Assembly (NCBI RefSeq): GCF_016839145.1
Contig: NZ_CP069303.1
Coordinates: forward strand, 2,418,001-2,482,000
From: Shinella sp. PSBB067
Lineage (GTDB): Bacteria; Pseudomonadota; Alphaproteobacteria; Rhizobiales; Rhizobiaceae
Reading direction: 5' to 3'
DNA length: 64,000 bases
Shown: in pieces, positions 27,941-36,397 of the stretch
How the letters are laid out: each line of letters begins with the position of its first letter
How positions within the stretch are numbered: position 1 is the stretch's first letter
The notes under the pieces: generated by a model
The model's input: the letters and a program-made list of their open reading frames with translations, nothing else
Told to the model about the DNA's origin: nothing
Databases searched by the model: none
Translations under genes and position numbers: made by a program

Positions 27941-29368
27941 ATGAATTTCACACGGACGCTTTTCCCTCTGAGCATGCTTCTCCTTTCGGGCTGCGTCGTC
28001 GGCCCCGATTACCAGAAGCCGGACGCCGCTCTTCCGGTCAAATTCTCCGAGAGCAAGGCCGCGAGCGCGGAGAATGTCACGCTCAATCCCTGGTGGGAAT
28101 CTTTCCGTGACCGGCGCCTCAACGACCTCGTCCATCAGGGCATGGCCGAGAACCTCACCGTTCGCCAGGCCATGGAACGCATCGAGGCCGCCGAAGCGAA
28201 CGTCATCGTCGCCGGTTCCGGCTCTCTGCCGAGCATCGGCTTGACCGCCGACGCGACGGCGAGCGGCCAGGACGGCAGCTACCTGCGCCGGTCGCCCGGC
28301 AGCGGCGGCGACCACTCCGAATCGAAATCCATGAGCGCGGGCTTCGGCGCCTCCTGGCTGCTCGACTTCTTCGGCCAGTACCGCCGTTCCAAGGAAGCGG
28401 CGAACGCCTCGCTCGACGCCGCCTATGACGACGTCAACGTCGCGCGCCTCGCCTATCTCTCCGATCTCGTGTCGAGCTATGTCAACGCGCGCTACTATCA
28501 GGAAGCGCTGGCGCTGAACCGCAAGAACCTGCAGTCGCGCCGCGAGACGCTGAAGCTGACCAACGAGATCAAGGAAGCGGGCGCCGCATCCAGCCTCGAC
28601 GTGCTGCAGTCCGAGGGCCTCGTCAACCAGACGCTGGCCGACCTGCCGGCGCTCGAAACCGGCTTCCACCAGTCCGCGAACCACATCGCCACCCTGCTCG
28701 GCGTCCCCGCCAGCACGATCACCTCCAGCCTGATCAAGGGTTCGTCCCAGCCGATGCCGCGCTATGCGACGCGCACGGGCATTCCGGCCGACCTCATCCG
28801 CAACCGTCCCGACATCCGCGCGGCCGAGCGCCGCCTGCATGCCCTGACGGCCCAGATCGGCTTTGCCGAATCGCAGCTCTATCCGAGCATCCAGCTCGGC
28901 GGCTCCATCGGCGTCGCGCGGAACTTCAACGCCGTGACCGGCAGCCTGTCGAGCTGGTCGTTCGGCCCGACGCTGACCCTGCCGATCTTCAACGGCGGCG
29001 CCCTGAAGGCCCAGGTCAAGATCGCCCGCTCGGAAGCCGAGCAGCAATACCTGACCTGGAAGTCCACGGTGCTGAACGCGGTCGAGGAAGTGGAGAATGC
29101 CCAGACCGCGCTGATCCGCGACGGCCAGACGGTCGCGGCCCTGCGCAAGGTCGTGCAGTCCTACGAGCAGACGCTGAACCTTGCCCGCGAAAGCTATCGC
29201 GGCGGCGCAAGCACGATCCTCGACGTCCTCGACGCCGAGCGCAACGTCGCTTCGGCCCGCCTGTCGCTTGCCGCGGCGATCCGCCAGCTCGCCCGCGACT
29301 ATGTCGCGCTCAACGTGGCGATCGGCGGCGGCTCGGAAATCGGCGCGACGACGATCGCCAGCAAGTAG
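27941..29368 (+). CDS. NodT-family outer membrane efflux lipoprotein
   Basis: A 475-residue TolC-like outer membrane factor. The N-terminus MNFTRTLFPLSMLLLSGC has a lipobox and is followed by VVGPDYQKP, the standard NodT/OprM opening. The two repeat halves of the periplasmic alpha-barrel show in NPWWESFRDRRLNDLV and NRPDIRAAERRLHALTAQIGFAESQLYPS. It forms the exit duct for a tripartite pump. It has its own ribosome site AGGGA and stands alone, 7 kb from the RND operon, so pairing with that pump is possible but unproven. Confidence 0.92.
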   Translation: MNFTRTLFPLSMLLLSGCVVGPDYQKPDAALPVKFSESKAASAENVTLNPWWESFRDRRLNDLVHQGMAENLTVRQAMERIEAAEANVIVAGSGSLPSIGLTADATASGQDGSYLRRSPGSGGDHSESKSMSAGFGASWLLDFFGQYRRSKEAANASLDAAYDDVNVARLAYLSDLVSSYVNARYYQEALALNRKNLQSRRETLKLTNEIKEAGAASSLDVLQSEGLVNQTLADLPALETGFHQSANHIATLLGVPASTITSSLIKGSSQPMPRYATRTGIPADLIRNRPDIRAAERRLHALTAQIGFAESQLYPSIQLGGSIGVARNFNAVTGSLSSWSFGPTLTLPIFNGGALKAQVKIARSEAEQQYLTWKSTVLNAVEEVENAQTALIRDGQTVAALRKVVQSYEQTLNLARESYRGGASTILDVLDAERNVASARLSLAAAIRQLARDYVALNVAIGGGSEIGATTIASK

Positions 29369-29439
29369 GGGCAAGCAGCGCCCGCCCGGATGACCTCATC
29401 CGGCGGCCTTCAGACGGAAATCGGAAGCGGCGGTCCAGC

Positions 29440-30141
29440 TCAGGCGGGATCGCCGTTTTCGCTTTGGAAGAAGCTGTCGAGCGCGGCCGCCGTCCGCCCG
29501 TAATGGTCGCGCAGAACGGCCGCGGCCCCCTCGGCATCGCGCGCCAGCGCAAGCTCCATGACCCTGCGGTGCTCGCCCGCCACATCGCGCATGCCGCCGG
29601 ACAGGCTGATCGACATGCGCCGGTAGTGGTCGGCCCGCGAAAACAGCTTCTCGCAGATTTCAAGCAGGATCGGCGACCCGCAGGCGGAAATCAGCGCGGC
29701 GTGGAAGGCGGCGTGCCGCGCCTCCCAATCCTCCCGCATCGCCGAGGGAATGTCCTCGCGCACCTGCGGGATGCGCGACATCAGGTGGTGCGCGGCGATC
29801 ACCCGCCCCTCCCAGTCGGCGTCCCCCTTCTCCACCGAAAGCCGCAGCGCTTCGCTTTCGCAAAGCTGCCGGGCCGCGGTGATGTCCCGCAACTCGGCGA
29901 GCGACAGCGAGGCGACGCTATAGCCCCGGTGATCGTCGAGAACGGTGAAGCCCTCGGCCGTCAGCCGCGCCAGCGCCTCGCGCACCGGCGTCACGCTCAT
30001 GCCGCACAGCGCCTGCAGGTCGGCAAAGCGCAGGCGGTCCCCCGGCTTGAACCGGCCGGAGCGAATCGCCTGCCGGATCGCCTCGTAGGCGTCCCCCGCC
30101 AGCGTCCGCCCCCCTGCCCGCTTTTGATCTGTCCGGCGCAT
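29440..30141 (-). CDS. GntR/FCD-type transcriptional regulator
   Basis: A 233-residue regulator with a GntR winged helix at residues 15-75 (AYEAIRQAIRSGRFKPGDRL, then LCGMSVTPVREALARLTAEGF) and an all-helical FCD ligand domain (DITAARQLCESEALRLSVEKG, then the metal-binding-type EDWEARHAAFHAAL and EHRRVMELALARD). FCD proteins usually sense small carboxylates. Divergent from the FAH hydrolase gene, with two palindromes between them, so it probably controls that gene and itself. Confidence 0.9.
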   Translation of the reverse strand: MRRTDQKRAGGRTLAGDAYEAIRQAIRSGRFKPGDRLRFADLQALCGMSVTPVREALARLTAEGFTVLDDHRGYSVASLSLAELRDITAARQLCESEALRLSVEKGDADWEGRVIAAHHLMSRIPQVREDIPSAMREDWEARHAAFHAALISACGSPILLEICEKLFSRADHYRRMSISLSGGMRDVAGEHRRVMELALARDAEGAAAVLRDHYGRTAAALDSFFQSENGDPA

Positions 30142-30159
30142 ATCTTATAAACCCTGGAG

Positions 30160-30188
30160 GATTTTCGAAAATCGTTGACATCATGTAA
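30160..30188. promoter_or_regulatory. Two palindromic operators between gntR and FAH genes
   Basis: A perfect 14-bp palindrome GATTTTCGAAAATC (30160-30173) is followed after one base by TTGACATCATGTAA (30175-30188), whose halves TTnACAT/ATGTnAA mirror each other. Both lie in the 107-base divergent promoter region, where a GntR-type dimer would be expected to bind. TTGACA is also a fair -35. Confidence 0.6.
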
Positions 30189-30248
30189 AACCGGATGGAA
30201 GGTGGGCGCAACCGAAATCGGCATGGCCGGCACTCAACGGAGGACGAT

Positions 30249-31088
30249 ATGAAACTCGTGCGCTTTGGCGCGGCGGGCGCGGAAAAGCCCGGACTGATCG
30301 ACGCGGACGGCGCGATCCGCGACCTTTCCGGCGTGGTGCCGGACATTGCCGGCGACGTGCTCGGCCGGGCCGGGCTGGAGCGCCTGCGCGCGCTCGATCC
30401 GAAGACCCTGCCGCTCGCCCCCGAAGGCAGCCGCTTCGGCGCCTGCGTCGGCCGCGTCGGCAATTTCATCGCCGTCGGCCTCAACTATGCCGACCACGCC
30501 GCCGAAAGCGGCATGGCCGTTCCGAGCGAGCCGGTGCTTTTCAACAAGGCCCCCTCCTGCATCGTCGGCCCCGACGATACGGTCCTCATCCCCCGCGGTT
30601 CCGAGAAGACGGACTGGGAAGTGGAGCTTGCCGTCGTGATCGGCGAGCGTGCCTCCTATGTCTCGGAAGCCGATGCGCTGGACTATGTGGCGGGCTACTG
30701 CGTCTGCAACGACGTTTCCGAACGCGCCTATCAGATCGAGCGCGGCGGCCAGTGGACCAAGGGCAAGGGCTGCCCGACCTTCGGCCCCATCGGCCCCTGG
30801 CTGGTGACGAAGGACGAGGTCGATACGAGCGATCTCACCATGACGCTCAGCGTCAACGGCGAACTGGTGCAGAACGGCTCGTCGAGCACCATGGTCTTCA
30901 AGGTGCCCTTCCTCGTGCACTACATCTCGCAGTTCATGATCCTCGAACCCGGCGACGTCATCACGACCGGTACGCCGCCCGGCGTCGGCATGGGCATGAA
31001 GCCCCCGCGCTACCTCAAGGCCGGAGACCGCATGGAAGTCTCCATTGCCGGCCTCGGCACGCAGCGCCAGGCCGTGGCGGCCGGCTGA
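30249..31088 (+). CDS. Fumarylacetoacetate hydrolase-family protein
   Basis: A 279-residue FAH-superfamily enzyme. The metal-binding acidic set reads in TDWEVELAVVIGE, and GLNYADHAAESGM, YCVCNDVSERAYQ and GDVITTGTPPGVGMGMKPP are family blocks. Relatives act on 2,4-diketo-3-deoxy sugar acids, oxopentenoates or acylpyruvates, and some are annotated ureidoglycolate lyase. The sequence does not decide among these. Start follows GGAGG. The divergent FCD regulator suggests induction by a carboxylate substrate. No other pathway genes are adjacent. Confidence 0.85.
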   Translation: MKLVRFGAAGAEKPGLIDADGAIRDLSGVVPDIAGDVLGRAGLERLRALDPKTLPLAPEGSRFGACVGRVGNFIAVGLNYADHAAESGMAVPSEPVLFNKAPSCIVGPDDTVLIPRGSEKTDWEVELAVVIGERASYVSEADALDYVAGYCVCNDVSERAYQIERGGQWTKGKGCPTFGPIGPWLVTKDEVDTSDLTMTLSVNGELVQNGSSSTMVFKVPFLVHYISQFMILEPGDVITTGTPPGVGMGMKPPRYLKAGDRMEVSIAGLGTQRQAVAAG

Positions 31089-31113
31089 CCGGATCGATCC
31101 GCCTGAAAAGCGA

Positions 31114-31137
31114 GAGGGGCCTCAAGGGCCCCTCTTC
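31114..31137. terminator. Convergent hairpin terminator
   Basis: GAGGGGCC pairs perfectly with GGCCCCTC across a five-base loop between the FAH gene and the convergent 53-residue gene, with CTTCC following on the plus side and CTTTTC on the minus side after the stem. Confidence 0.65.
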
Positions 31138-31148
31138 CGTGTCAGCGG

Positions 31149-31310
31149 TCAGTGCACCGTTGCCGGTGAGAATTCCTCGTCGAGAATGCGGAAGGCCTCG
31201 TCCAGCGCGGCCACCAGGATATCCGTCAGTTCGTCGGAATCGTTTTCGAGAAGGAAGAGCGCAACCGTTGTATTGTCCGGATCGCTGTAGCGCTCGAGGT
31301 CGTTCGACAT
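31149..31310 (-). CDS. Small acidic protein, 53 residues
   Basis: This short reading frame encodes MSNDLERYSDPDNTTVALFL at its start and ends DEEFSPATVH. It is strongly acidic (about a quarter Asp/Glu) and predicted helical with no membrane segment. A GGGG stretch eight bases ahead of ATG, third-position GC bias and a hairpin just past the stop support it. I do not recognise the family. Confidence 0.6.
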   Translation of the reverse strand: MSNDLERYSDPDNTTVALFLLENDSDELTDILVAALDEAFRILDEEFSPATVH

Positions 31311-31418
31311 GTCATTGTCCCCTTTCCAGCCGGCACCATCCCGGTTGATGGAAGCTTAGGGACGCAGGCTTGCGCCTGGCTTGTGCCGTAAAGACACATG
31401 GCGCGCAAGATCGAAACG

Positions 31419-32054
31419 TCAACCGCACCAGGATTGATGCCGCCCCGTCCAGGGCCTCGCCAGGCCCTCGCGCACCAGCCGCTGGCCGACGGACTGCCCG
31501 CTCCGCATCACGACATGGGGCGCGGCGCCCGCCTTGCCGGTCGCGCCCTTCGCCGCCACCAGCGTGACATCGCCCTCGCTCAGGATTTCACGCAGCCGCA
31601 GCTTGGCGTCGCCGCCGCGCGAGCGCTCCGCATCGCAGCGCGCATCGGCGATCGCCGGCGCATCGATGTCGGCGAGCCGAACCTTGCGGCCGGCATAGAG
31701 GATCGTGCTGCCGTCGAGCACGCAATAGTCGGTCTGCGTCGTGCAGATGAACCACTTGCCGGAAAAGGCGGGCAGCTTTTCCTCGACGGCGATCTTCGGC
31801 TCCACCCGTTCGGCAGGCTTCGGCATCGGCCGCGCCAGCGCCGTCTGCCGCTCGCCCGTCCTCGCCTTCCGCTCGATGGACGCCGTGCGGATCGCCGTCG
31901 CGGCCGTCTCCGGCCCTGGCGTCCAGTTGTCCATGTAGAGAACCCCGCCGATGATGGCGGCGCCCAGCACATACCAATGCGCCATGCCGCCGCGCCGCGC
32001 GCCGGAGCGCTTCGCTGCCGAGGTTTTCCTTCGCCGGTTCGTCTTCTTCGCCAT
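31419..32054 (-). CDS. Membrane-anchored SNase-like (thermonuclease family) protein
   Basis: A 211-residue protein with a very basic N-terminus (MAKKTNRRRKTSAAKRSG), one membrane helix near residues 24-42 (HWYVLGAAIIGGVLYM), a linker and a C-terminal staphylococcal-nuclease-like domain (YAGRKVRLADIDAPAIADARCDAE ... GQRLVREGLARPW). In SNase the motif continues DAPE; here the Glu is replaced by Ala, so classical nuclease chemistry may be lost. ATG at MAKKTN is used because residues upstream are not conserved. Faces the end of the ectoine operon by 119 bases. Confidence 0.75.
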   Translation of the reverse strand: MAKKTNRRRKTSAAKRSGARRGGMAHWYVLGAAIIGGVLYMDNWTPGPETAATAIRTASIERKARTGERQTALARPMPKPAERVEPKIAVEEKLPAFSGKWFICTTQTDYCVLDGSTILYAGRKVRLADIDAPAIADARCDAERSRGGDAKLRLREILSEGDVTLVAAKGATGKAGAAPHVVMRSGQSVGQRLVREGLARPWTGRHQSWCG

Positions 32055-32173
32055 CGCCTGTCTCCTGCGCGAGACAGTGCGACGATCTCTTGAAGATATG
32101 GTTACCGGAACGTGGAAAGCCGCCGGCTCTGCTGCCCCCACCGCGCGGCTTCGTCCAACCGGCGGCCGGAGCC

Positions 32174-33184
32174 TCACTCCGCAACGACGGTGGCAAGCAC
32201 GCTGACGCAGTCCCCGGGTTTCACGAGGCCCGGGAAATGGCGGGCGGCAAGGATGCCGTCCATCTTCGCCTTCACCTCGAGCGGCGGCGCACCGGTGCGC
32301 CCGACCGGGTAGATGCGGGCGACGACATCACCATTGCCAACGCTGTCGCCGAGATCGAAGAGTGGCTCGATGAGGCCGCCGTCCTCGGCAAAGGAGAAGC
32401 AGTTGCCGTCCGGCATGTCGAGCCAGGTGGTCGCCCGCGTCTCCACGCCGCCGCTGAGGATGCCCGCGGCCTTCAGCACGTTGGCGACGCCGGTCTTGGC
32501 GATGGCCGCGCTTTTCGCCGTGGCCGTGCCGCCACCGCCGAGCTCGGTGGTGATGAAGACCTTGCCCATCTCCTCCGCGGCCGTGTCGTACATGCCGACC
32601 GCGTCGATCTCCAGCATCTTCATCGACCACGGCGCGCCGAAGGCGCGCACGAGATCGAAGGCTTTCGCCTCCTGCGCCTTGTCGGGCAGGATATGGGCCG
32701 CGCAAAAGGGCAGGAAATCCAGCGTCCTGCCGCCCGAGTGGAAATCGAGGACGATATCGGCGAGCGGCAGCAGCGTGCGCTGGAAATAGTCTGCGATCTT
32801 CTGGGTGACCGTACCATCAGGCGCGCCCGGAAAGCTGCGGTTCATGTTGCCCCGGTCGATCGGCGAGGTCCGCGTGCCGGCAAGGAAGGCCGGGTAGTTC
32901 ATCGCCGGCACGATGATGACGCGCCCCGCCACCGCTTCCGCCTTCAGCGAGCGGGCGAGATCGAAGAGCGCGATCGGCCCCTCATATTCGTCGCCATGGT
33001 TCCCGCCGGTCAGGAGGGCCGTCGGGCCCTCCCCGTTCTTCACGACCGTCACCGGGATCATGACCGAGCCCCAGGCGGAATCGTCCCGGCTGTAGGGCAG
33101 GCGCAGGAAACCGTGCTGCACGCCGTCGGCCGAGAAATCGACGGTCGGGCTGAGCGGCGACGGGCGGAGTGTGCGTTCCGGCAT
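32174..33184 (-). CDS. doeB: N-alpha-acetyl-L-2,4-diaminobutyrate deacetylase
   Basis: A 336-residue AstE/AspA-type zinc deacylase (also called EutE). Zinc ligands lie in TGGNHGDEYEGP and VLDFHSGG, and NRSFPGAPDGTVTQKIA is the substrate loop shared with DoeB. It removes acetate from the product of ectoine ring opening to give 2,4-diaminobutyrate. It starts three bases after doeA and is the last gene of the minus-strand ectoine operon. Confidence 0.92.
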   Translation of the reverse strand: MPERTLRPSPLSPTVDFSADGVQHGFLRLPYSRDDSAWGSVMIPVTVVKNGEGPTALLTGGNHGDEYEGPIALFDLARSLKAEAVAGRVIIVPAMNYPAFLAGTRTSPIDRGNMNRSFPGAPDGTVTQKIADYFQRTLLPLADIVLDFHSGGRTLDFLPFCAAHILPDKAQEAKAFDLVRAFGAPWSMKMLEIDAVGMYDTAAEEMGKVFITTELGGGGTATAKSAAIAKTGVANVLKAAGILSGGVETRATTWLDMPDGNCFSFAEDGGLIEPLFDLGDSVGNGDVVARIYPVGRTGAPPLEVKAKMDGILAARHFPGLVKPGDCVSVLATVVAE

Positions 33185-33187
33185 GGC

Positions 33188-34369
33188 TCAATCCTTCACG
33201 AGAAGCTTGCGCGGCACATCGGCAAGGCACTCGACGCCGGTCTCGGTGATGAGGATGCTTTCCGTCGTCTCGAAACCCATGTCCTCAAGCCAGAGCCCCG
33301 TCATGAAATGGAAGGTCATGCCCGGCTTCAATTCGCTCCGGTCGCCGGGACGCAGGCTCATCGTGCGCTCGCCCCAGTCCGGCGGATAGGAGACTCCGAT
33401 GCCGTAGCCCGTGCGGTTGTCCTTCACGATGCCGTATTTCTTGAGCACCGCGAAGAAGGCATTGGCGATGTCCTCGCAGGTATTGCCGGGCCGGGCGACG
33501 GCAAGGCCCGCCTCCATGCCTTCCAGCGTCGCCTTTTCCGCATCGAGGAAGGCCTGCGTCGGCTTGCCGAGGAAGACCGTGCGCGAGAGCGGCACATGGT
33601 AGCGGTTGTAGCAGCCGGCGATCTCGAAGAAGGTGCCCTCGCCCGATTTCATCGGCCTGTCGTCCCAGGTCAGGTGCGGCGCGGAGGCTTCCACGCCCGA
33701 GGGCAGCAGCGGCACGATGGCGGGGTAATCGCCGCCGATCCCGTCCACGCCGCGCGTGCCGGCATCGTAGATTTCCGCCACGAGATCGCATTTGCGCATG
33801 CCGACCTCGATCCTGTCGAAGATGCGCTCATGCATCTTCTCGACGATGCGCGCGGCATTGCGCATGTAGCGGATCTCGGTCTCGCTCTTGACCGCGCGCT
33901 GCCAGTTGACGAGCGCGGTGGCGTCGACGAAGCGGGCGTTCGGCAGGTGCTTCTGCAGCGAGGCGAAGGCAGCGGCGGAGAACCAGTAATTGTCCATCTC
34001 CACGCCGATCGTCAGCGTGTCGAGACCGCGCTCGGCAAGCTTGGCGGAAAGGTAGTCCATCGGGTGGCGCTCGGTGGACTGCACGTAATGGTCCGGATAG
34101 CCGATGATGTTCTCGTGCTTGAGATAGGCGGTGAACTTGGCGCCGTTGGCATCCTGCCCGCGGCCGTACCAGATCGGCTCGCCCGTCGGCGGCACGACGA
34201 CGCACTGGTGCACGTAGAAGGACCAGCCGTCATACCCCGTCAGCCAGTTCATGTTCGACGGATCGCTCACGATCAGCACGTCGATGCCCTTGGCTTCCAT
34301 CGCCTTGCGCGTCTTCTGCAGGCGCGCTTCATACTCCGGAAGTGAGAACTTCAGGTTCGCTTGTTTCAT
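33188..34369 (-). CDS. doeA: Ectoine hydrolase
   Basis: A 393-residue M24 (creatinase/prolidase) fold protein, also called EutD. MKQANLKFSLPEYEARLQKTRKAM and SDPSNMNWLTGYDGWSFYVHQCV identify ectoine hydrolase. It opens the ectoine ring to N-acetyl-diaminobutyrate isomers. Start at MKQANLKF gives the family length (about 390); the longer frame runs into eutC. It follows eutC by 34 bases. A paralogue of the same fold, creatinase, lies 15 kb away, but the N-terminal signature clearly separates them. Confidence 0.94.
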   Translation of the reverse strand: MKQANLKFSLPEYEARLQKTRKAMEAKGIDVLIVSDPSNMNWLTGYDGWSFYVHQCVVVPPTGEPIWYGRGQDANGAKFTAYLKHENIIGYPDHYVQSTERHPMDYLSAKLAERGLDTLTIGVEMDNYWFSAAAFASLQKHLPNARFVDATALVNWQRAVKSETEIRYMRNAARIVEKMHERIFDRIEVGMRKCDLVAEIYDAGTRGVDGIGGDYPAIVPLLPSGVEASAPHLTWDDRPMKSGEGTFFEIAGCYNRYHVPLSRTVFLGKPTQAFLDAEKATLEGMEAGLAVARPGNTCEDIANAFFAVLKKYGIVKDNRTGYGIGVSYPPDWGERTMSLRPGDRSELKPGMTFHFMTGLWLEDMGFETTESILITETGVECLADVPRKLLVKD

Positions 34370-34403
34370 CGGTTTTTCCTCTATACCCGGCGCAGGGCCG
34401 GTC

Positions 34404-35396
34404 TCAACTCTCGAAGGTCGTGCCGGTGCCCGTCGCTGCCGCGCGGGCGGCAGCAAGCGTTGCGATGGCCGTGTCCTGGATGCCCGTGCCGGTCAGGTCC
34501 GCCACGGTGATGTCGTCGGGGCCGCCGCGGCCCGGCTTGAGCCCGGCGATGATCTCGCCGAGTTCGAGGAAGGTCGTGCCCTCGGTCACGAGGCCTGCCG
34601 CGATGGCATGGTGCAACTCGCCGAGCTGGCGCGTCTGCGCGAGGCTGTCGGCGACATAGAGGCCGGCGCCGGTGATGACGGCGGGCTCCAGCTCGTTCTT
34701 GTGCTCGGCATCCGAGCCCATGGCGGTGACGTGCTGGCCCGGCTGGAGCCATTCCGCCCTGAGAACAGGCTTTTCGGATGGCGTGGTGGTGACGACGATG
34801 TCGGCGCCGTCGACCGCCGCGCGCCCTTCGGCTTCCGCCCGCACGGGGAAACCGAGCCTTGCCGTCAGGTCGAGGGCCGTCGCCTCGGCCTTGGCCGCAT
34901 CGCGTGCCCAGATCCGCGCCTGGCGGATGGGACGCACGAGGCTCAGGGCTTCGAGCTGGAGCCGTGCCTGCATGCCCGCGCCGAAGATCGCGGCAACGGA
35001 CGCATCCGGGCGCGAGAGATGGCGCGCCGCGACGGCCCCGGCGGCGGCGGTGCGCACATCCGTGAGGTAGCCGTTGTCGAGGAGAACCGCCTGCACGAGG
35101 CCGGTCCTGGTCGAGAACAGCACCATCAGGCCGTTCGTGCTCGGCAGGCCGATCTTCGGATTGTCGAAGAAGCCGGGGCTGATCTTGATGGCGAAGCCGT
35201 CGAGACCGGGTACATAGGCGGTCTTCACGTCCACCTCGCCGCGCTGCTCGGGCATGTCGAGCCGGAGGATCGGCGGCATGGCGACGGCCTTGGTGGCGAG
35301 CGCGTGGAAGGCCTCCTCCACGCAGGCGATGGCTTCGAGATCGAGCGGAACGATCCGCCTCAGTTCCGCCTCGGTCAGTATCTTCATCCTCGTCAC
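34404..35396 (-). CDS. eutC: Ornithine cyclodeaminase-family protein of hydroxyectoine utilisation
   Basis: A 330-residue OCD/mu-crystallin family protein. The NAD-binding GAGMQARLQLEALSLVRPI and the substrate region PPILRLDMPEQRGEVDVKTAYVPGLDGFAIKISPGFF are visible. In the ectoine cluster EutC is thought to act with EutA and EutB in turning hydroxyectoine derivatives into a form entering the ectoine path. Overlaps eutB by four bases. Confidence 0.9.
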   Translation of the reverse strand: MTRMKILTEAELRRIVPLDLEAIACVEEAFHALATKAVAMPPILRLDMPEQRGEVDVKTAYVPGLDGFAIKISPGFFDNPKIGLPSTNGLMVLFSTRTGLVQAVLLDNGYLTDVRTAAAGAVAARHLSRPDASVAAIFGAGMQARLQLEALSLVRPIRQARIWARDAAKAEATALDLTARLGFPVRAEAEGRAAVDGADIVVTTTPSEKPVLRAEWLQPGQHVTAMGSDAEHKNELEPAVITGAGLYVADSLAQTRQLGELHHAIAAGLVTEGTTFLELGEIIAGLKPGRGGPDDITVADLTGTGIQDTAIATLAAARAAATGTGTTFES

Positions 35397-36394
35397 GCCG
35401 TCTTCTCCCCGAACGGATCGGTTTCACCGTTGATGACCCGCCGGTGCAGGTCCATGTCCACATTGCGGCCGGAAAGGATGACGGCCACGGGACCGTCGAG
35501 CCGGCCGAGCCGGCTCGAAAGCAACGCCGCGATGCCGACCGCCCCCGCGCCCTCGACCACCTCCTGCTCCTGCGCATAGGCGTGCCGCATGCCGGCGGCG
35601 ATCTCGGGCTCGGAGAGCAGGATCACATCGTCGAGCATCGCGCGGCACATCCCGAATGTCACGGCATTGTCGAGCCCGATGCCGCCGCCGAGCGAATCGG
35701 CAAGGCTCGCCACCTCCTCGACCGCCACCGGCCGCCCCGCATCGAGGCTCGCCTTCATCGCCGCCCCCCGCGCCATCGTGAGGCCGATGACGCGCGTCTT
35801 CGGCGAGCGTCCCTTGACGGCCGCGGCGACGCCGGCGGCCAGCCCGCCGCCGGACAGCGGCACCAGCACCGTCGCCACATCCGGCATCGCCTCGACGATC
35901 TCCAGCCCGAGCGTGCCCTGCCCCGCGACGATGGCGGGCGCATCGAAAGGCGGCACCATGACGAGCCCGTCCTCGGCGACCAGCCGGTCGACCTCGAGCT
36001 GCGCCTCGTCCTGCGACCGGCCGACGATGCGCACGGTCGCGCCGAGGCGGCGGATTTCCGAAACCTTGTTGTCCGGCACCAGCCGGGACATGCAGATCGT
36101 CGCGACGGAGCCTTCCGCGCTGGCGGCATGGGCGAGTGCGCGTCCGTGATTGCCCGTCGAGGCGGCGACCACGCCCCTCGCCCTTTCCTCCGGCGACAGC
36201 GACAGCACGGCATTCGTCGCCCCGCGCAGCTTGAAGCTGCCCGTCGTCTGGTGATGCTCGAGCTTGAGCCCGACCGGTACGCCGCAGCGCTCCGCCAGCG
36301 CGGCGGAAAGCGTGAAAGGCGTGCACAGGACGCGTCCCTTGATGCGACGGGCCGCCTGCTCGATGTCCGAAAGGGTCACGGGAAGCGTCGTCAT
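35393..36394 (-). CDS. eutB: Threonine dehydratase-like PLP enzyme of hydroxyectoine utilisation
   Basis: A 333-residue fold-type II PLP enzyme. The cofactor lysine is K55 in TTGSFKLRGATNAV; the phosphate loop is PLSGGGLAAG. It is related to threonine/serine dehydratase. In hydroxyectoine breakdown it is proposed to eliminate the hydroxyl group. It starts three bases after eutA. Confidence 0.9.
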   Translation of the reverse strand: MTTLPVTLSDIEQAARRIKGRVLCTPFTLSAALAERCGVPVGLKLEHHQTTGSFKLRGATNAVLSLSPEERARGVVAASTGNHGRALAHAASAEGSVATICMSRLVPDNKVSEIRRLGATVRIVGRSQDEAQLEVDRLVAEDGLVMVPPFDAPAIVAGQGTLGLEIVEAMPDVATVLVPLSGGGLAAGVAAAVKGRSPKTRVIGLTMARGAAMKASLDAGRPVAVEEVASLADSLGGGIGLDNAVTFGMCRAMLDDVILLSEPEIAAGMRHAYAQEQEVVEGAGAVGIAALLSSRLGRLDGPVAVILSGRNVDMDLHRRVINGETDPFGEKTA

Positions 36395-36397
36395 GAT

